Part shown: positions 45,926-56,500 of the stretch, piece by piece
Layout of the letters: the number at the start of each line of letters is the position of its first letter
How positions within the stretch are numbered: the first letter of the stretch is position 1
NCBI GenBank assembly: GCA_037833965.1
Contig: AP031356.1
Location: 8,082,501 to 8,146,500 of the forward strand
Length of the DNA: 64,000 bases
Origin: Marchantia polymorpha subsp. ruderalis
Lineage: Eukaryota; Streptophyta; Marchantiopsida; Marchantiales; Marchantiaceae
Reading direction: 5' to 3'
Notes under the pieces: generated by a model
What the model saw: the letters and a program-made list of their open reading frames with translations, nothing else
Told to the model about the DNA's origin: nothing
The model's database searches: none
Made by a program: the position numbers and the translations under genes

Positions 45926-48900
45926 ATGACCTTCGACCGGGCGGCGGAGAACGTCCCATTCTTGAATTCGCGATTCCAATCTCTTGTGCGCGCTGCGCGC
46001 ATCCATCTGCTGGCTGCGGACCATTCTCGACGTCGTCACACAGGAGATTTCTTGTTGATTGAGGGAGAAGTGAGTGCGCGTGAGTTGGAATTGAGAGCGA
46101 TTAGAGTTTGCCGAGAGAGAAAGAAACGCGGACAGTGCGGAAGTAGAATGAGCGGGCGAGCGAACCCCAGGAACGCAATGACGAGACCGAGCAGATTGCG
46201 GATGGTGCCACTTCGCCTGCCGCAGAACGGGCTGCGCGCTTTCGAAGAGCGCTTAATAGCAAGAAAGCTCGATTTCTTGCTATGGGGATGGAATTACATC
46301 TGTGCGAATATGGTGCGCGAGTGGCTAGAGCCACAGGGACCACCCTCGCGCGGATTGCGTCCGCATGTTGATCGGTGGACAGTCCAAGATTGGGCGCAGG
46401 CGTTGGGAAGATGTGCTGGCATGCCAGGGCATCTCCTTTTCGACAGCGAGAGCATCAAGGTGACCAAACAAGAAGAGGCGCAATTTGTGGAGCTGTTCAA
46501 GACCGGGAGGTCTACCAAGAATGGGTACAGGACCCGTGATTACAAGGATCGATTTCGCCGGACTTTGTCCGCGGCGCTGATGCAATTACTGCAGCCGCAC
46601 CGCGCCTGCTACATCACATTGTGGCAGGTCTCTTTTGTGGAGTGCGTCATCGAGGGAACTCCAATTCACTGGGCGAGCATCCTGCACAGGGTGATGCAAC
46701 AGCACGCGTTTGAGGAGAAGGGGGGAACTCTAAACCATCTTTCTCCTTTCCTCATCAATTTCTATCGACAGCGGAATTGTTTGACAGCGGCGGAGCTTGA
46801 ACATTTTCCGCCATTGTCCATCGACCATCCCGGGAAGTATGTGCGGGAGAACGAGGTCGATACTGACGCAGAGGAGTCCCCGACTTCTACCCCATCAAGA
46901 CGGAGAGACGAAGGGAGACACACCCCTGCAGCGCGAGTGCCGCGGAAGCGGCGATGGAGGAAAGAGTCTGAAGAGGAGCAGCATCAAGAACCCTCTGCTC
47001 CCATTCGACCGCGGCCGCTGTGCGAGCCATACAGCCGGCCGAAGCAGAAGGCACGCAGACTGGTGTTACCAGCTGACAGTGCAGATACGGCGACGATTGT
47101 GACGGAGATAGGAAGTGCGTCGCCAGAGAGGCGAGAAGAGGCGCGGACGACCGCAGGAGCAACGGGCCACGCTGCAACCTCGTCGGGAGAGAGGCCGCCT
47201 ACGGGCCAAGGGCCTCCGGAGTTACCACGTGCGATGCGGACAGATGTTCCGTTTGCGCACAGGCGAACCTCCGCGGACGGACGAGCCTCCGCGGACCGGC
47301 GAACACAAGTGGACGTGGATCTACGCTTACGCGTGGGAAGGAGCAGTCCGCCTGTGCACAGGCGCTCACCTGTGCACAGGTCGCCTGTGCACAGGACACC
47401 TCCACACGTGCCGCCTGTGCACAGGCAAGAATCACCCCCGTTCCAACGTAGGAAGGGGAAGGAACCGGCGGAAGAACCGCCTACGAGACACCAGCCCTCG
47501 GGGCCAGACCCTCCGGCGCACCACGCGCCGCAATTTGCGCCTTCGGCGCCAGGGCCTTCGAGCCGAGGAAATACGAGCAGAGAGCGTGCGGAGGCCGCAC
47601 CATCGGCGGGAAGTCCGCCGATAGATGCGCCTTCGGCGGTAGGGCCTATAGGCCAAGGAACATCGGGCGTGCGGCCCCCGGCCATGTCGCCTTCGGCGAT
47701 AGATGTCCGCGGCGCTACGCCTGCGGCGGACAAGGCGCCGGCAAATGCGCCTGCGCACGGGCCGGGCACGGCCCCCACGGACCGATCAAGGGAGCAGCAG
47801 ACGATGGAGCGGAGCGACTGTCCGCGGGATGAAATCTCGATGCGCGATGCGCAATCCAACCCCGCGCAGCCACCCTCCGCTCAATCGCCTTCGGCGACGG
47901 ACGACGGCGACAGAGAGAATGCGGTAGGCAATCAACCAGCGAGCGACGGGGATGCCGCTCGGATACATTCGCCTTCCGCCTTAGACATTTTGGCGACGAG
48001 CAGCGAGGCTGCAGCCGTGCCTTCGCAGGCAGCACACGTCGACGACGTGCAGCCCCACTCGGGGCAGTCGCCGACGCAATCAATGGCGACTGAAATTCTC
48101 CACTCGGATGATGACGACGGAGGCTCCACGGAAGAAATGTCAGGAGCAGAAGACACCGAGGAGGAGGAGGAGGAAATTGTTGGAGCGCCGGCGGCGGCGC
48201 TCTCTGAGCAGGTGATTCCGTTGCTTCGGTACTTGGATCGCAAGGTCGATAAATACGCCGACCCACTCCAGCCGGGATCTTACATCGAGTTAGTGCGCAG
48301 GCGGACTCGCACTAAAGTCCACACCAGCAAGCTATTAGCTAGAGTGGACCAGGAGTTGAGGGACTTGAAGGAGAAGCATGAGTGCTTGTGGGGACAGTAC
48401 AAGCTTAATCAGAAATTCTACAAGCACTCCGAGAAGATGAAGGATGAGAAACTGGGTGAGCTCACCAAGGAGCAGGTGAAGGTCAAGGAAGCACTCAACT
48501 CTAAGCAGGCCCAGAATCGGATTTTGTCAGCGGAGCTCGTGCGACAGACGAGGTTGTTGGAACAATGTCAGCTCGCACGGCAGGCGGATGAAGAGTTAAT
48601 CCGCAGGTTGCAGTCAGAGTGCGGCGAATTGAGAGCGCAACGTGCTGAAGCCGAATCGCAATTAGTGATAATTGAAGAGGATCGCAGGAAGGAGGCGGAT
48701 CGCACGAAGGTGGAGACGGCGAGGCGAGTCGCCCACTGTCTCAAGGGCTACGCCCACTGGGAAGTGAAGGCGCAGGAGAAACTCACACTGCGTGAGTTTG
48801 AATTGCGCGCAGCCGGGTTGTTGTCAGGCGACAGTAGGAGTCGGCGGAAGGTAGCGAAGAAGCTTGAGGCCTTTCTGTCGAAGGCACAGGATACCATGTC

Positions 48901-49063
48901 CGCCCTCGAGGGGGAGGTGTCCGCGGCGTTGCAGCGGTTGGGACTGCGCAGTCGAGCGGAAGAGTGGCAGGGTAGGGAGTTAGTGCGCGGCAGTCGGCCG
49001 CGCAGGAGACGTAGTACAGGTTCCGCGGAGTGTAGTGTAGCGTGGTTCCGTGCAGGCGTGTAG
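45926..49063 (+). CDS. LTR-encoded protein: N-terminal domain, linker, coiled coil
   Basis: This is an uninterrupted frame of 1045 codons within U3. Residues about 90-290 form a conserved domain (LRMVPLRLPQNGLRAF, LLWGWNYICANMVREWL, WAQALGRCAG, KNGYRTRDYKDRFRR, GGTLNHLSPFLINFY). Residues about 300-720 are a Pro/Ser/Arg/Ala linker with PVHR, PSA and PPT repeats. An acidic patch (DDDDGGSTEEM...EEEEEE) is near 727-753. LLRYLDRKVDKYADPL at about 765 starts a coiled coil to about 1000, then a basic tail. Upstream of the Met at 46178 (residue 85) the sequence is not conserved with the other subfamily, so translation may start there. It has no reverse transcriptase, protease, zinc-knuckle or transposase motif. 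I do not recognise a function; a structural, RNA-binding or nuclear-import accessory role is inference. Similar proteins are, from memory, annotated as hypothetical in Marchantia. Confidence 0.75.
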   Translation: MTFDRAAENVPFLNSRFQSLVRAARIHLLAADHSRRRHTGDFLLIEGEVSARELELRAIRVCRERKKRGQCGSRMSGRANPRNAMTRPSRLRMVPLRLPQNGLRAFEERLIARKLDFLLWGWNYICANMVREWLEPQGPPSRGLRPHVDRWTVQDWAQALGRCAGMPGHLLFDSESIKVTKQEEAQFVELFKTGRSTKNGYRTRDYKDRFRRTLSAALMQLLQPHRACYITLWQVSFVECVIEGTPIHWASILHRVMQQHAFEEKGGTLNHLSPFLINFYRQRNCLTAAELEHFPPLSIDHPGKYVRENEVDTDAEESPTSTPSRRRDEGRHTPAARVPRKRRWRKESEEEQHQEPSAPIRPRPLCEPYSRPKQKARRLVLPADSADTATIVTEIGSASPERREEARTTAGATGHAATSSGERPPTGQGPPELPRAMRTDVPFAHRRTSADGRASADRRTQVDVDLRLRVGRSSPPVHRRSPVHRSPVHRTPPHVPPVHRQESPPFQRRKGKEPAEEPPTRHQPSGPDPPAHHAPQFAPSAPGPSSRGNTSRERAEAAPSAGSPPIDAPSAVGPIGQGTSGVRPPAMSPSAIDVRGATPAADKAPANAPAHGPGTAPTDRSREQQTMERSDCPRDEISMRDAQSNPAQPPSAQSPSATDDGDRENAVGNQPASDGDAARIHSPSALDILATSSEAAAVPSQAAHVDDVQPHSGQSPTQSMATEILHSDDDDGGSTEEMSGAEDTEEEEEEIVGAPAAALSEQVIPLLRYLDRKVDKYADPLQPGSYIELVRRRTRTKVHTSKLLARVDQELRDLKEKHECLWGQYKLNQKFYKHSEKMKDEKLGELTKEQVKVKEALNSKQAQNRILSAELVRQTRLLEQCQLARQADEELIRRLQSECGELRAQRAEAESQLVIIEEDRRKEADRTKVETARRVAHCLKGYAHWEVKAQEKLTLREFELRAAGLLSGDSRSRRKVAKKLEAFLSKAQDTMSALEGEVSAALQRLGLRSRAEEWQGRELVRGSRPRRRRSTGSAECSVAWFRAGV

Positions 49064-49099
49064 CGTAGTACAGTGTAGTGTTTGGTAGGACTTAGAAGG

Positions 49100-49128
49100 T
49101 ATAAAATAGTTCCAGGCGTTTTGCCTGG
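49100..49128 (+). promoter_or_regulatory. LTR core promoter: TATA box plus adjoining hairpin
   Basis: TATAAAAT at 49100-49107 is followed by CCAGGC-GTTTT-GCCTGG at 49112-49128. Compared with the copy at 177-205 (CAAGGC...GCCTTG), the second pair changes from C-G to A-T on both arms, keeping the stem. It lies 37 bases after the stop of the U3 frame. Confidence 0.62.
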
Positions 49129-49516
49129 GGTTCTTTCCCAAACTCAGAAGTATAGATCAGGAACCCATTTCCTTTGCGTGTTTGTGTCCTTGAGCTTTGT
49201 CACCACGCACGAGGAGTTACAACTTAGCGTTCCGCATTTTGTAGCTGAAGGCCTGCGGCCGAATGTTCAGAGCTAGTACATTGGTTAGAGACTTGAGTAG
49301 TTCGGAACTGCACCTGCGGGTGACTGCCGATGCTCAGAGCCAGTGACTAGTTAGATACTTGAACAGTTTCGCCCCTACACCTTCGAGTGTTTCTTTCTGA
49401 TTGTACTCCTTTGGGATTTTTCCCCTGAATGCCAAAGTGAAGTTTTGCTACTTCGTGTAAGCCTTGGTTGTAAATTCAGGTTACGCTGCAGCAGGTGCCG
49501 TGAGGGTAACCCCTGT

Positions 49517-49977
49517 AGTATTTCTGGGAATGACAAGTGCCTGAGAATTCAAACTCTTCAATAGACTGTTGTTGTGTTACTGGAATGTTTCTCAGTGAGT
49601 CCTTCAGTGCGGACCTGTGTTCTCTGCGCGTTTTGTGAGTTGAGAGTGTTGTTCACCGCGTCTGAGTGACTTCGATCCGAAGTAGGCAGTCCAAACCGGG
49701 TTTCCTACACTAGCAGCAAGCTAGTGGAAGTGTTGTAAAAGCCGGAGTTGGAAGTCACTACCCGCAGCTTCGCAGAGTGTACTCTTGAGAGACTTTCCCC
49801 CTGAAATCTTGAAGTAGAGGTCCTAACGGATCTCTGGGTTGTGTTTCTGTAGTTTCAGGTGTGTGTGTGTGTGTGTTACGCTGCACTGTGCGACCTCCGA
49901 GTGCGCTCCGAGTGGACACTTGCAGTATTTCTGGGAGTGACAGTCGCCTGAGAATTCAAACTCATCAATAGTCTGTT
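49517..49977 (+). repeat. 54-bp direct repeat within R/U5
   Basis: AGTATTTCTGGGAATGAC...CTTCAATAGACTGTT at 49517-49570 is repeated with a few changes at 49924-49977. The pair is present in the 58224 and 29256 copies and, reversed, in the 27642 and 19315 copies. The 2950- and 9154-type LTRs keep only one unit, so this divides the subfamilies. Confidence 0.7.
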
Positions 49978-50556
49978 AAACGTGACACTTTGTACCCTGT
50001 GTGTTCCTTTGTCCCTGTGGGTTCGACCTTTCTACCACTATATTGCAGTTTTAGCCTTTAGTGGGTTATTACACTGAGATCTGAGTGGAAGACCTGAGAG
50101 TGGGAGATGTGAGTGAAGTGAAATCTGAGACTGAAATCTGACAGTCGGGGTCTGAATTTGAACTTGAAAAGTGAGAGTTGAATCCGAGAGAGAAATCTGG
50201 TGGGGTCTGAAGGTGGGAGCTGAGAAGTCGACATTGAACTCTGAGTAGGAATTGGGAGTGGGACTGGTATCTAGGAAAGCCCACAGCGGCTGTAGTATTG
50301 AGGAAGTCACCCAGAGTTGGGTTAGATCTTTATGTAACAAAGAGCTTGTCTGATGCTCTTGCGAAAATAGTAGACAGCAAGGTTATTATTTTCAGTTCTG
50401 GATAATTTGTCTGTGAAGGAGCAAGTGTTTATGATCTCATTGTCCTGAATACACTTTGAGTACATGGCTTGAGTTCAGCGAAGTTAGATTATGGGAGCTC
50501 GAACCCCCACCTGGACTACAACCGCTGAAGGGTGGGAAGGTTTGGCTCACATAAAA

Positions 50557-50574
50557 TGGTGCGTCTGCCGGGAG
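50557..50574 (+). promoter_or_regulatory. Primer binding site of family B
   Basis: TGGTGCGTCTGCCGGGAG begins six bases after the LTR end. It resembles the TGGCGCCGTTGCCGGG site complementary to plant tRNA-Asp used by several Ty3/Gypsy groups, with a few differences. It would prime minus-strand DNA synthesis. Confidence 0.6.
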
Positions 50575-50587
50575 CCTGATCTTGTAA

Positions 50588-53500
50588 ATGCAGAATAGGA
50601 CTAGATCGCACAAACCAAACCTGGAGCCAGGACTGGAGAAACCTGTTCGCAGTAGGAAGAAACCTGAGAATAAGGAAATCGAGGAAGAAATTAAACTTGA
50701 GATATTTCTGAACGTAGACCCTGTTGATGAGTCTTTGTTAGAAGGTTTAGAGATTGTAGAACCTGACAGTGAGAGGTTGGTGGAGGAATCTGCTAGCATG
50801 GCTGACGATGGAGGGAGAGCAGGACCTCCTCCTAGTCCTCCCATCGACCCACTCGTGAGGCCAAGGGGCCTGCCTATTCAGGTTCCACAGAACTTGGCAG
50901 CTGTGGTCATACCACCCAATCTGCCTAAGTTCTATGGGACAAAGGATGAGGATCCTTCAAGGCACATGGAAAGATATGTTGAGAGGCTAGCCAGCTCTCT
51001 GATTACAGATCCAGGGTATTTTTTGGTCTGGTTTCCTACTACCCTGGAAGGTGAGGCGTATGAGTGGTATAGGGATCATTCTGAAGGTCATTTTGGGGGA
51101 TGGGATCAGATGCAAAGGGAGTTCTTGAATGAGTTTAGGCCTGAGGTGGGGCAGGGTTCTGCATTGAGAGCTTTGGCATCATTAAAACAGGGAAGGGAAG
51201 AGGAAATCTCAGCTTACATTAGAAGATTTGATCTGGTTTGTGCGCGTTTTGTGGGTACAATGCTCAATGACGATACGTTGAGACAATTTTTTATCCAAGG
51301 TTTTTTCAAATCTGGGACCATCCGAGGGGTGCTGGAGAGAAGCCCTCAAACTCTTGCTGAGGCCAAGATGGCTGCCAGAGAGATAGAGAATATTGACAAG
51401 GACTATGATAGATTGTGGAGGAAGGAGGATGAATCCATTCCTCAGTTCATCCCAATTCGTCCAAGAGCAATTGAAGGAGACTCAGGTAGGCATAGGGGTC
51501 AAGCTCCCTATTCTCTCAGTGAGTCAATTTCGCAGACCAGAGAGCCAGCACCTGTTTTAGCATTGCCAGCCCCTACTGTAGATCCTAACCTGGCAAATGT
51601 AGAGAAAAGATCAAATGCTAGCCAAGTGGGCTTTCAAGAGACCATGATGAAGCAAATGCAAAATATTACAGATCAGATGGCCTTGATGATCAGGAGTCAA
51701 CAGCCAGGGCCTCCTCCTCCAGTCGAGTTAGGTAGACATTCATCAAGCATGTGGTGTGTCCAGTGTGGTCAATCTGGACATACCAGGCAATTTTGTAGGG
51801 TGGTGCCAAACCGTGACAACAGAATGAGCGGTGGCCCACCTGTGCAACACCAAAGGGGCCAAGGACCAAATTACCAAGGTCAAAACGGGAACAGAGGACC
51901 TCATAGGGGTCAGGATGGTCAGAACATGGAGAGAAAAGAATTACATGCATTTTGTGGTAGGTGGCACTATCCAGGTCAGTGTTGGTCTGAGGTTGGGGTT
52001 AATGGGTGTAGTAATTGTGGAGGTAGTCATCCCTCTGACCAATGTCGGCAGCCAGATAAAGTTATTAGGATGCCTCAGCCTACTGTTAGTCCTTACCAGG
52101 CGAGAGAAAATATGAGGGGTGCAAGACCGCAGAATGAGCATTCTAACAATCTTAGACCTTCTAACTTGTATTATGATCATGAGAACGGCAAACAGACATT
52201 CAATCCACCTGTTGGACTGCAGACAGTGAACAGATATATTCCCATCCAGAGTGAACCACGAGATGAACCTCGTAGTGACAACAGAAAACAGGTTTCTTTT
52301 GCAGATCCATGTTCTTCAAACTCTCAAGATGCTAGGTTTGCAAACGATGATGGAGATGTCCAACGTAGTAGTTCTGATCTTGGTAAGGGGATAGTCGAAC
52401 AAGGGCAGAATCAGTGGCCTCCACATACTAACCTGATTACTTATAAGTTGAAAAATTCGGATGATGTGATTATGCATGAAGCTCCGGCCCTTGCTGTCAC
52501 CACCAGAGCTGTGCATCGCAAGATGCAAACTGAGAAAAATGAAGATGAGCAAGGGGAGACTTCATCTGAGGAGCCTCCTCATCTCTCTGATCTTGAGAGA
52601 GTGGCGAGGAGAGCAAGGAGGATTACAAGGGCAGAGGAGAAAAGAGATGAGGTTCTACATGATGCAGAGGTGCCACCTGTCACGCAAGATTCAGAAAGCA
52701 ATCAATCACGAGAGTGGGAAGGACCTGGGATTCCTGTGACAGAGTGGGAGAACATGAGAGGTCAGAGAAGGAGAGAGTCGGAGAAGTACAATTTGTGGTC
52801 AGATCTGAGTTCGCTGAAGGCAGACATTACTTTTGGTCAGCTGCTGGAAATATCTCCCATTGCTCGTAAGACTTTGAAGGAGGGCATTCCAGTGCATAGA
52901 AGGAGTAGAAAGACGAAGACTAGAGTCGCTGCTAGAGTTCATTTTCAAAAAGGAAGTCAGGATGTCAAACCTGTGGAGATAGAGGTGGTAGTGGTAGACA
53001 AGGTGATTCCCAATGTATTAGTTGATGGGGGTAGTGGTTTGAACATCCTACCTGAACACACCATGAGAAAGTTAGGTTTGAATCTGACAGGCCCCTCACC
53101 TTTCATTATCAATATGGCCAATCAGACTTCAGCTGTACCAGTGGGGATGATTAAAGATTGCAGGTTGTCCACTGGTGGTGAGGAGTACATTGTCACATTT
53201 CATGTGATTAAGATGCATTCGAACAGGGACACCTTTCCCATTCTATTGGGCAGACCTTGGTTGAGAATGGCTAATGCAATTGTGGATTGGGGAGGACTGA
53301 AGCCATCAATCACATATGGTCCTCATGATAACAGAGTCAAGGTGTCAATAGGGTCATTAGGTGGAAGGGTGAGAGAGGATCCTGAGTTATCTTCAGGGAA
53401 GGAAGAAGAGAAAAACGAGGCCAAGTGTGATGACACTTTAGTGGGAGTGGTTCATTTGAATGACAGAAAAAATAGATTAGATGTAGGATCAGGTAGCTTG

Positions 53501-56500
53501 GGCCCTAGTTTTTACAGCAGAAGCGATGATGGAGAGTTTGCTCAGTGGTTGAGAGATTATCCTGAGTCAGGTCGTGACGCCATGATGATTTCTCATCACA
53601 AAATTTTTGAGAAGGAGGTGATCAGTTCACAGCGAGAAGAGTATCTGTTGCTAGAACCATGTGAGGTTCTTATGGAGGAAGAGTGGATACATGGAGGTCT
53701 CACTCCATGGTTGGACGAGTTGGATATTACTGAGGTGAATTCGGTGCATGTTGATGGAACTCAAGAGGAGGAGACTACTGTGAAAAATGCGAAGTTGGAG
53801 GAACCCTTGCATTTCAGGACTACATCAACCGGAATTGTGGTGGGCCAAGACGTCAGGGATTATCCTCAGGTCCCTCCAGATTGGTATCAAAGCTCGGAGG
53901 AACAAACTCATGTGGCAGAAGAAGACTGGAAATATGTGGAGGTGTCCATCAGAGGAGGAGAACTGAAGCAAATGAAGATGGGTTCCAAGCTAGGAGAGGA
54001 TGAGATACAGAAGTATGGTGAGTTGGTGGACGAATTCAGTGATACCTTTGCTTGGTCGTATGATGAGTTGAAGGTAGTACCTCGTGAAATGGTGGAGCAT
54101 CGGATTTCGCTGGTCCCTGGAGCTAAGCCTATTAGACAGAAGGAGAGAAGGATGAACCCACAGTTACAGTTGTTAGTTCGAGCAGAATTGGAGAGATTAC
54201 TCAAAGCTGGATTCATCAAGCCTGTAGAGATCACGGATTGGGTTTCTCCTATGGTTTTGGTCAAGAAGAAGAATGGGAAACTTAGAGTGTGTGTGGATTA
54301 TAGGAAGCTGAATGCCTGTACTGAGAAGGATCACTTTCCTTTACCTTTTATCACGCTGCTTTTGGAGGAAGTTGGGGGTCATGCGAGGTACACATTCATG
54401 GATGGATATGCTGGCTACAATCAGATTTCCATAGCTGTACAGGATGTTCATAAGACAGCCTTCACAACTCCGTGGGGAACTTTTGTATGGGTTGTTATGC
54501 CTTTCGGATTGTGCAATGCACCTGCCACATTCCAAAGGTTAGTGATGTATATTTTCACAGATCTGTTATACAAGTCTATGACAGTTTTTGTGGACGATTT
54601 TAGCACTCAGTCAAGTGCTGATGAGCATCTGCAGTGTGTTAGAGAAGCTCTCATTAGATGTAGAAGAATGCAGCTAGCTCTGAATCCTGAGAAGACATTC
54701 CTAGGTGTTCAGAGAGGAGTTCTTTTGGGTTATGTCGTGAGTGAGAAGGGAAGAGAACCGGATCCTGATAAGATTGCAGTCATTGAAGGATTGGCAACTC
54801 CCACGAATGCTAAGGGTGTAGCCAAGTTATTGGGACATGTAGGGTGGTATAGAGAGTTGATTCCTGACTTTGCCAAGATTGTAGTGCCTATTACTCAACT
54901 GTTGAGGAAGGAGAACAGGTTTGAGTGGACAGATGCTTGTCAAGAAGCTTTTGAAGAGTTGAAGTCCAGGTTGAGTACTTATCCGGTGTTGAGGCCTCCT
55001 GACTGGAGCATGCCTTTTCACGTTTTCTGTGATGCAAGTAGTGTAGCAGTGGGTAGTGCGTTATGTCAGTCTACAGGGGAGAAGGGGAAGGACCTGCCAA
55101 TCGCTTATGCCAGTAGGCAGTTGAATCCAGCAGAGAGGAACTATTCTACTACTGAGAGGGAGTGCTTGGCCATGGTTTTTTCAGTCAAGAAGTTTAGACA
55201 TTATCTGATCTGCAATCCAGTGGTTTTCTTCGTTGATCATATGGCAATCAAATATCTGGTGAACAAGGCGGAGCTTAGTGGAAGATTGGCCAGGTGGGTT
55301 TTATTGCTGGAGGAATTTGACTACACTGTAGAGTATAAACCTGGTCACATGCACTTGCAGGCCGACCATCTATCTAGGTTGTCGGAGGATGTAGGGACCA
55401 GTCCATTAGATGATAGGTTGATAGATGATAGTCTTTTTGTAGTCACAGCTCAGCCAGAATGGTACGCTGGAATAGTAGAGTTTTTGACAACTCAGCAGTT
55501 GTCAGGTGATTGGACTAAGGAGGAAAGGAGGAAGGTGAGAGTCAACAGTAGACATTTTGCAGTGATTGGCCACAGATTGTTTAGAAGGGGAGCTAATGGT
55601 GTTCTGAGAAGGTGTGTGTCAGAAGTGGAGGTTCCTGCAATTTTAGAGGCTTGCCACGACAGTGCTTGTGGAGGACATTTCTCTGGCCAACTTACAGGTC
55701 AGAAAATACTTAGAGCGGGATACTTCTGGCCTAGGTTGTTTAGGGACTCTCATGAATATGTGAAGCGCTGTGATGCCTGTCAGAGGTATGCTAGGAATGA
55801 CCTTCGAATGGAGATGCCTCTACACGTTTCATTGCCACTTGTACCTTTTGAAAAATGGGGAATTGATTATATCGGTGAGATTCATCCTCATTTGTCAAAA
55901 GGCATGGCTTACATCATAGTTGCTACAGAATACTTGACAAAGTGGGCGGAAGCAAAAGCGGTGAAGACGAATACGGCTGCTCATGCTGCCACATTCATGT
56001 ACGAAAACATCATTTCAAGGTTTGGATGTCCCAAGATTCTGGTTAGCGATAGGGGCAGGCACTTCTTGAATGAGATGTTTCAAGAATTAACAGATAGGTT
56101 TGAGATAGATCACAGAAAAACGACTCCTTATCATCCGCAGACAAATGGTCAGACAGAGCGAGTCAATGGGATTCTGGTGAGCATTCTTCGCAAAACGGTG
56201 GTTGACTCAAAAAGGGATTGGGACAGCAAGCTGACAGCAGCATTGTGGGCTTATCGGACAACTTTTAAGGTAACAACCCAGGCAACGCCGTTTTCGTTAG
56301 TGTATGGATTGGAGGCCACTCTCCCCATCGAATTTGAGGTGGAATCACTCCGAGTTGCAGTGCAGTCACGGCTTACAAACAGTCAGTCATTAAGGAATAG
56401 GCTGACGACATTAGAAGAGCTTGATGAGAGGAGGAGAATGAGTGCTCAACATATTGAGGCCATTCAACGGAGGAGAAAAATCACCTTTGACAAGAAGCAT

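Larger units (their letters stand above)
44680..50073 (+). mobile_element. Complete family A long LTR with open U3 reading frame
   Basis: TGTGGTACCCCAC at 44680 and GGGTTATTACA at 50073 are flanked by CTGAG (44675-44679 and 50074-50078). Length is 5394 bp. Parts in order: 1.2 kb GC-rich U3 with palindromic CCTGTGCACAGG cassettes, a 1045-codon frame, TATA box and hairpin, R/U5 with an internal 54-bp direct repeat and a TG run. No interior is attached, so it is a solo LTR. It looks whole. It must be younger than the young family B LTR it sits in, and it is very similar to 58224-63599. Confidence 0.92.
43210..50551 (+). mobile_element. Family B 5' LTR with nested family A LTR
   Basis: It starts TGTGAGCAC at 43210 and ends TTGGCTCACA at 50551, six bases before the primer binding site. 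Without the nested copy (44680-50073) and one duplication it is about 1.94 kb. It carries three hairpin modules (near 43486, 43835 and 44155), the two 15-bp arrays and repeated CCTTCGGCG motifs. It is nearly identical to the LTR at 56765 where both are present, so the family B insertion is young. Confidence 0.9.

Noticed and set aside
45926-49063. The U3 protein as gag, integrase or a transposase
   Set aside because: No zinc knuckle, protease, reverse transcriptase or DDE pattern is visible, and gag-pol belongs elsewhere in the element.
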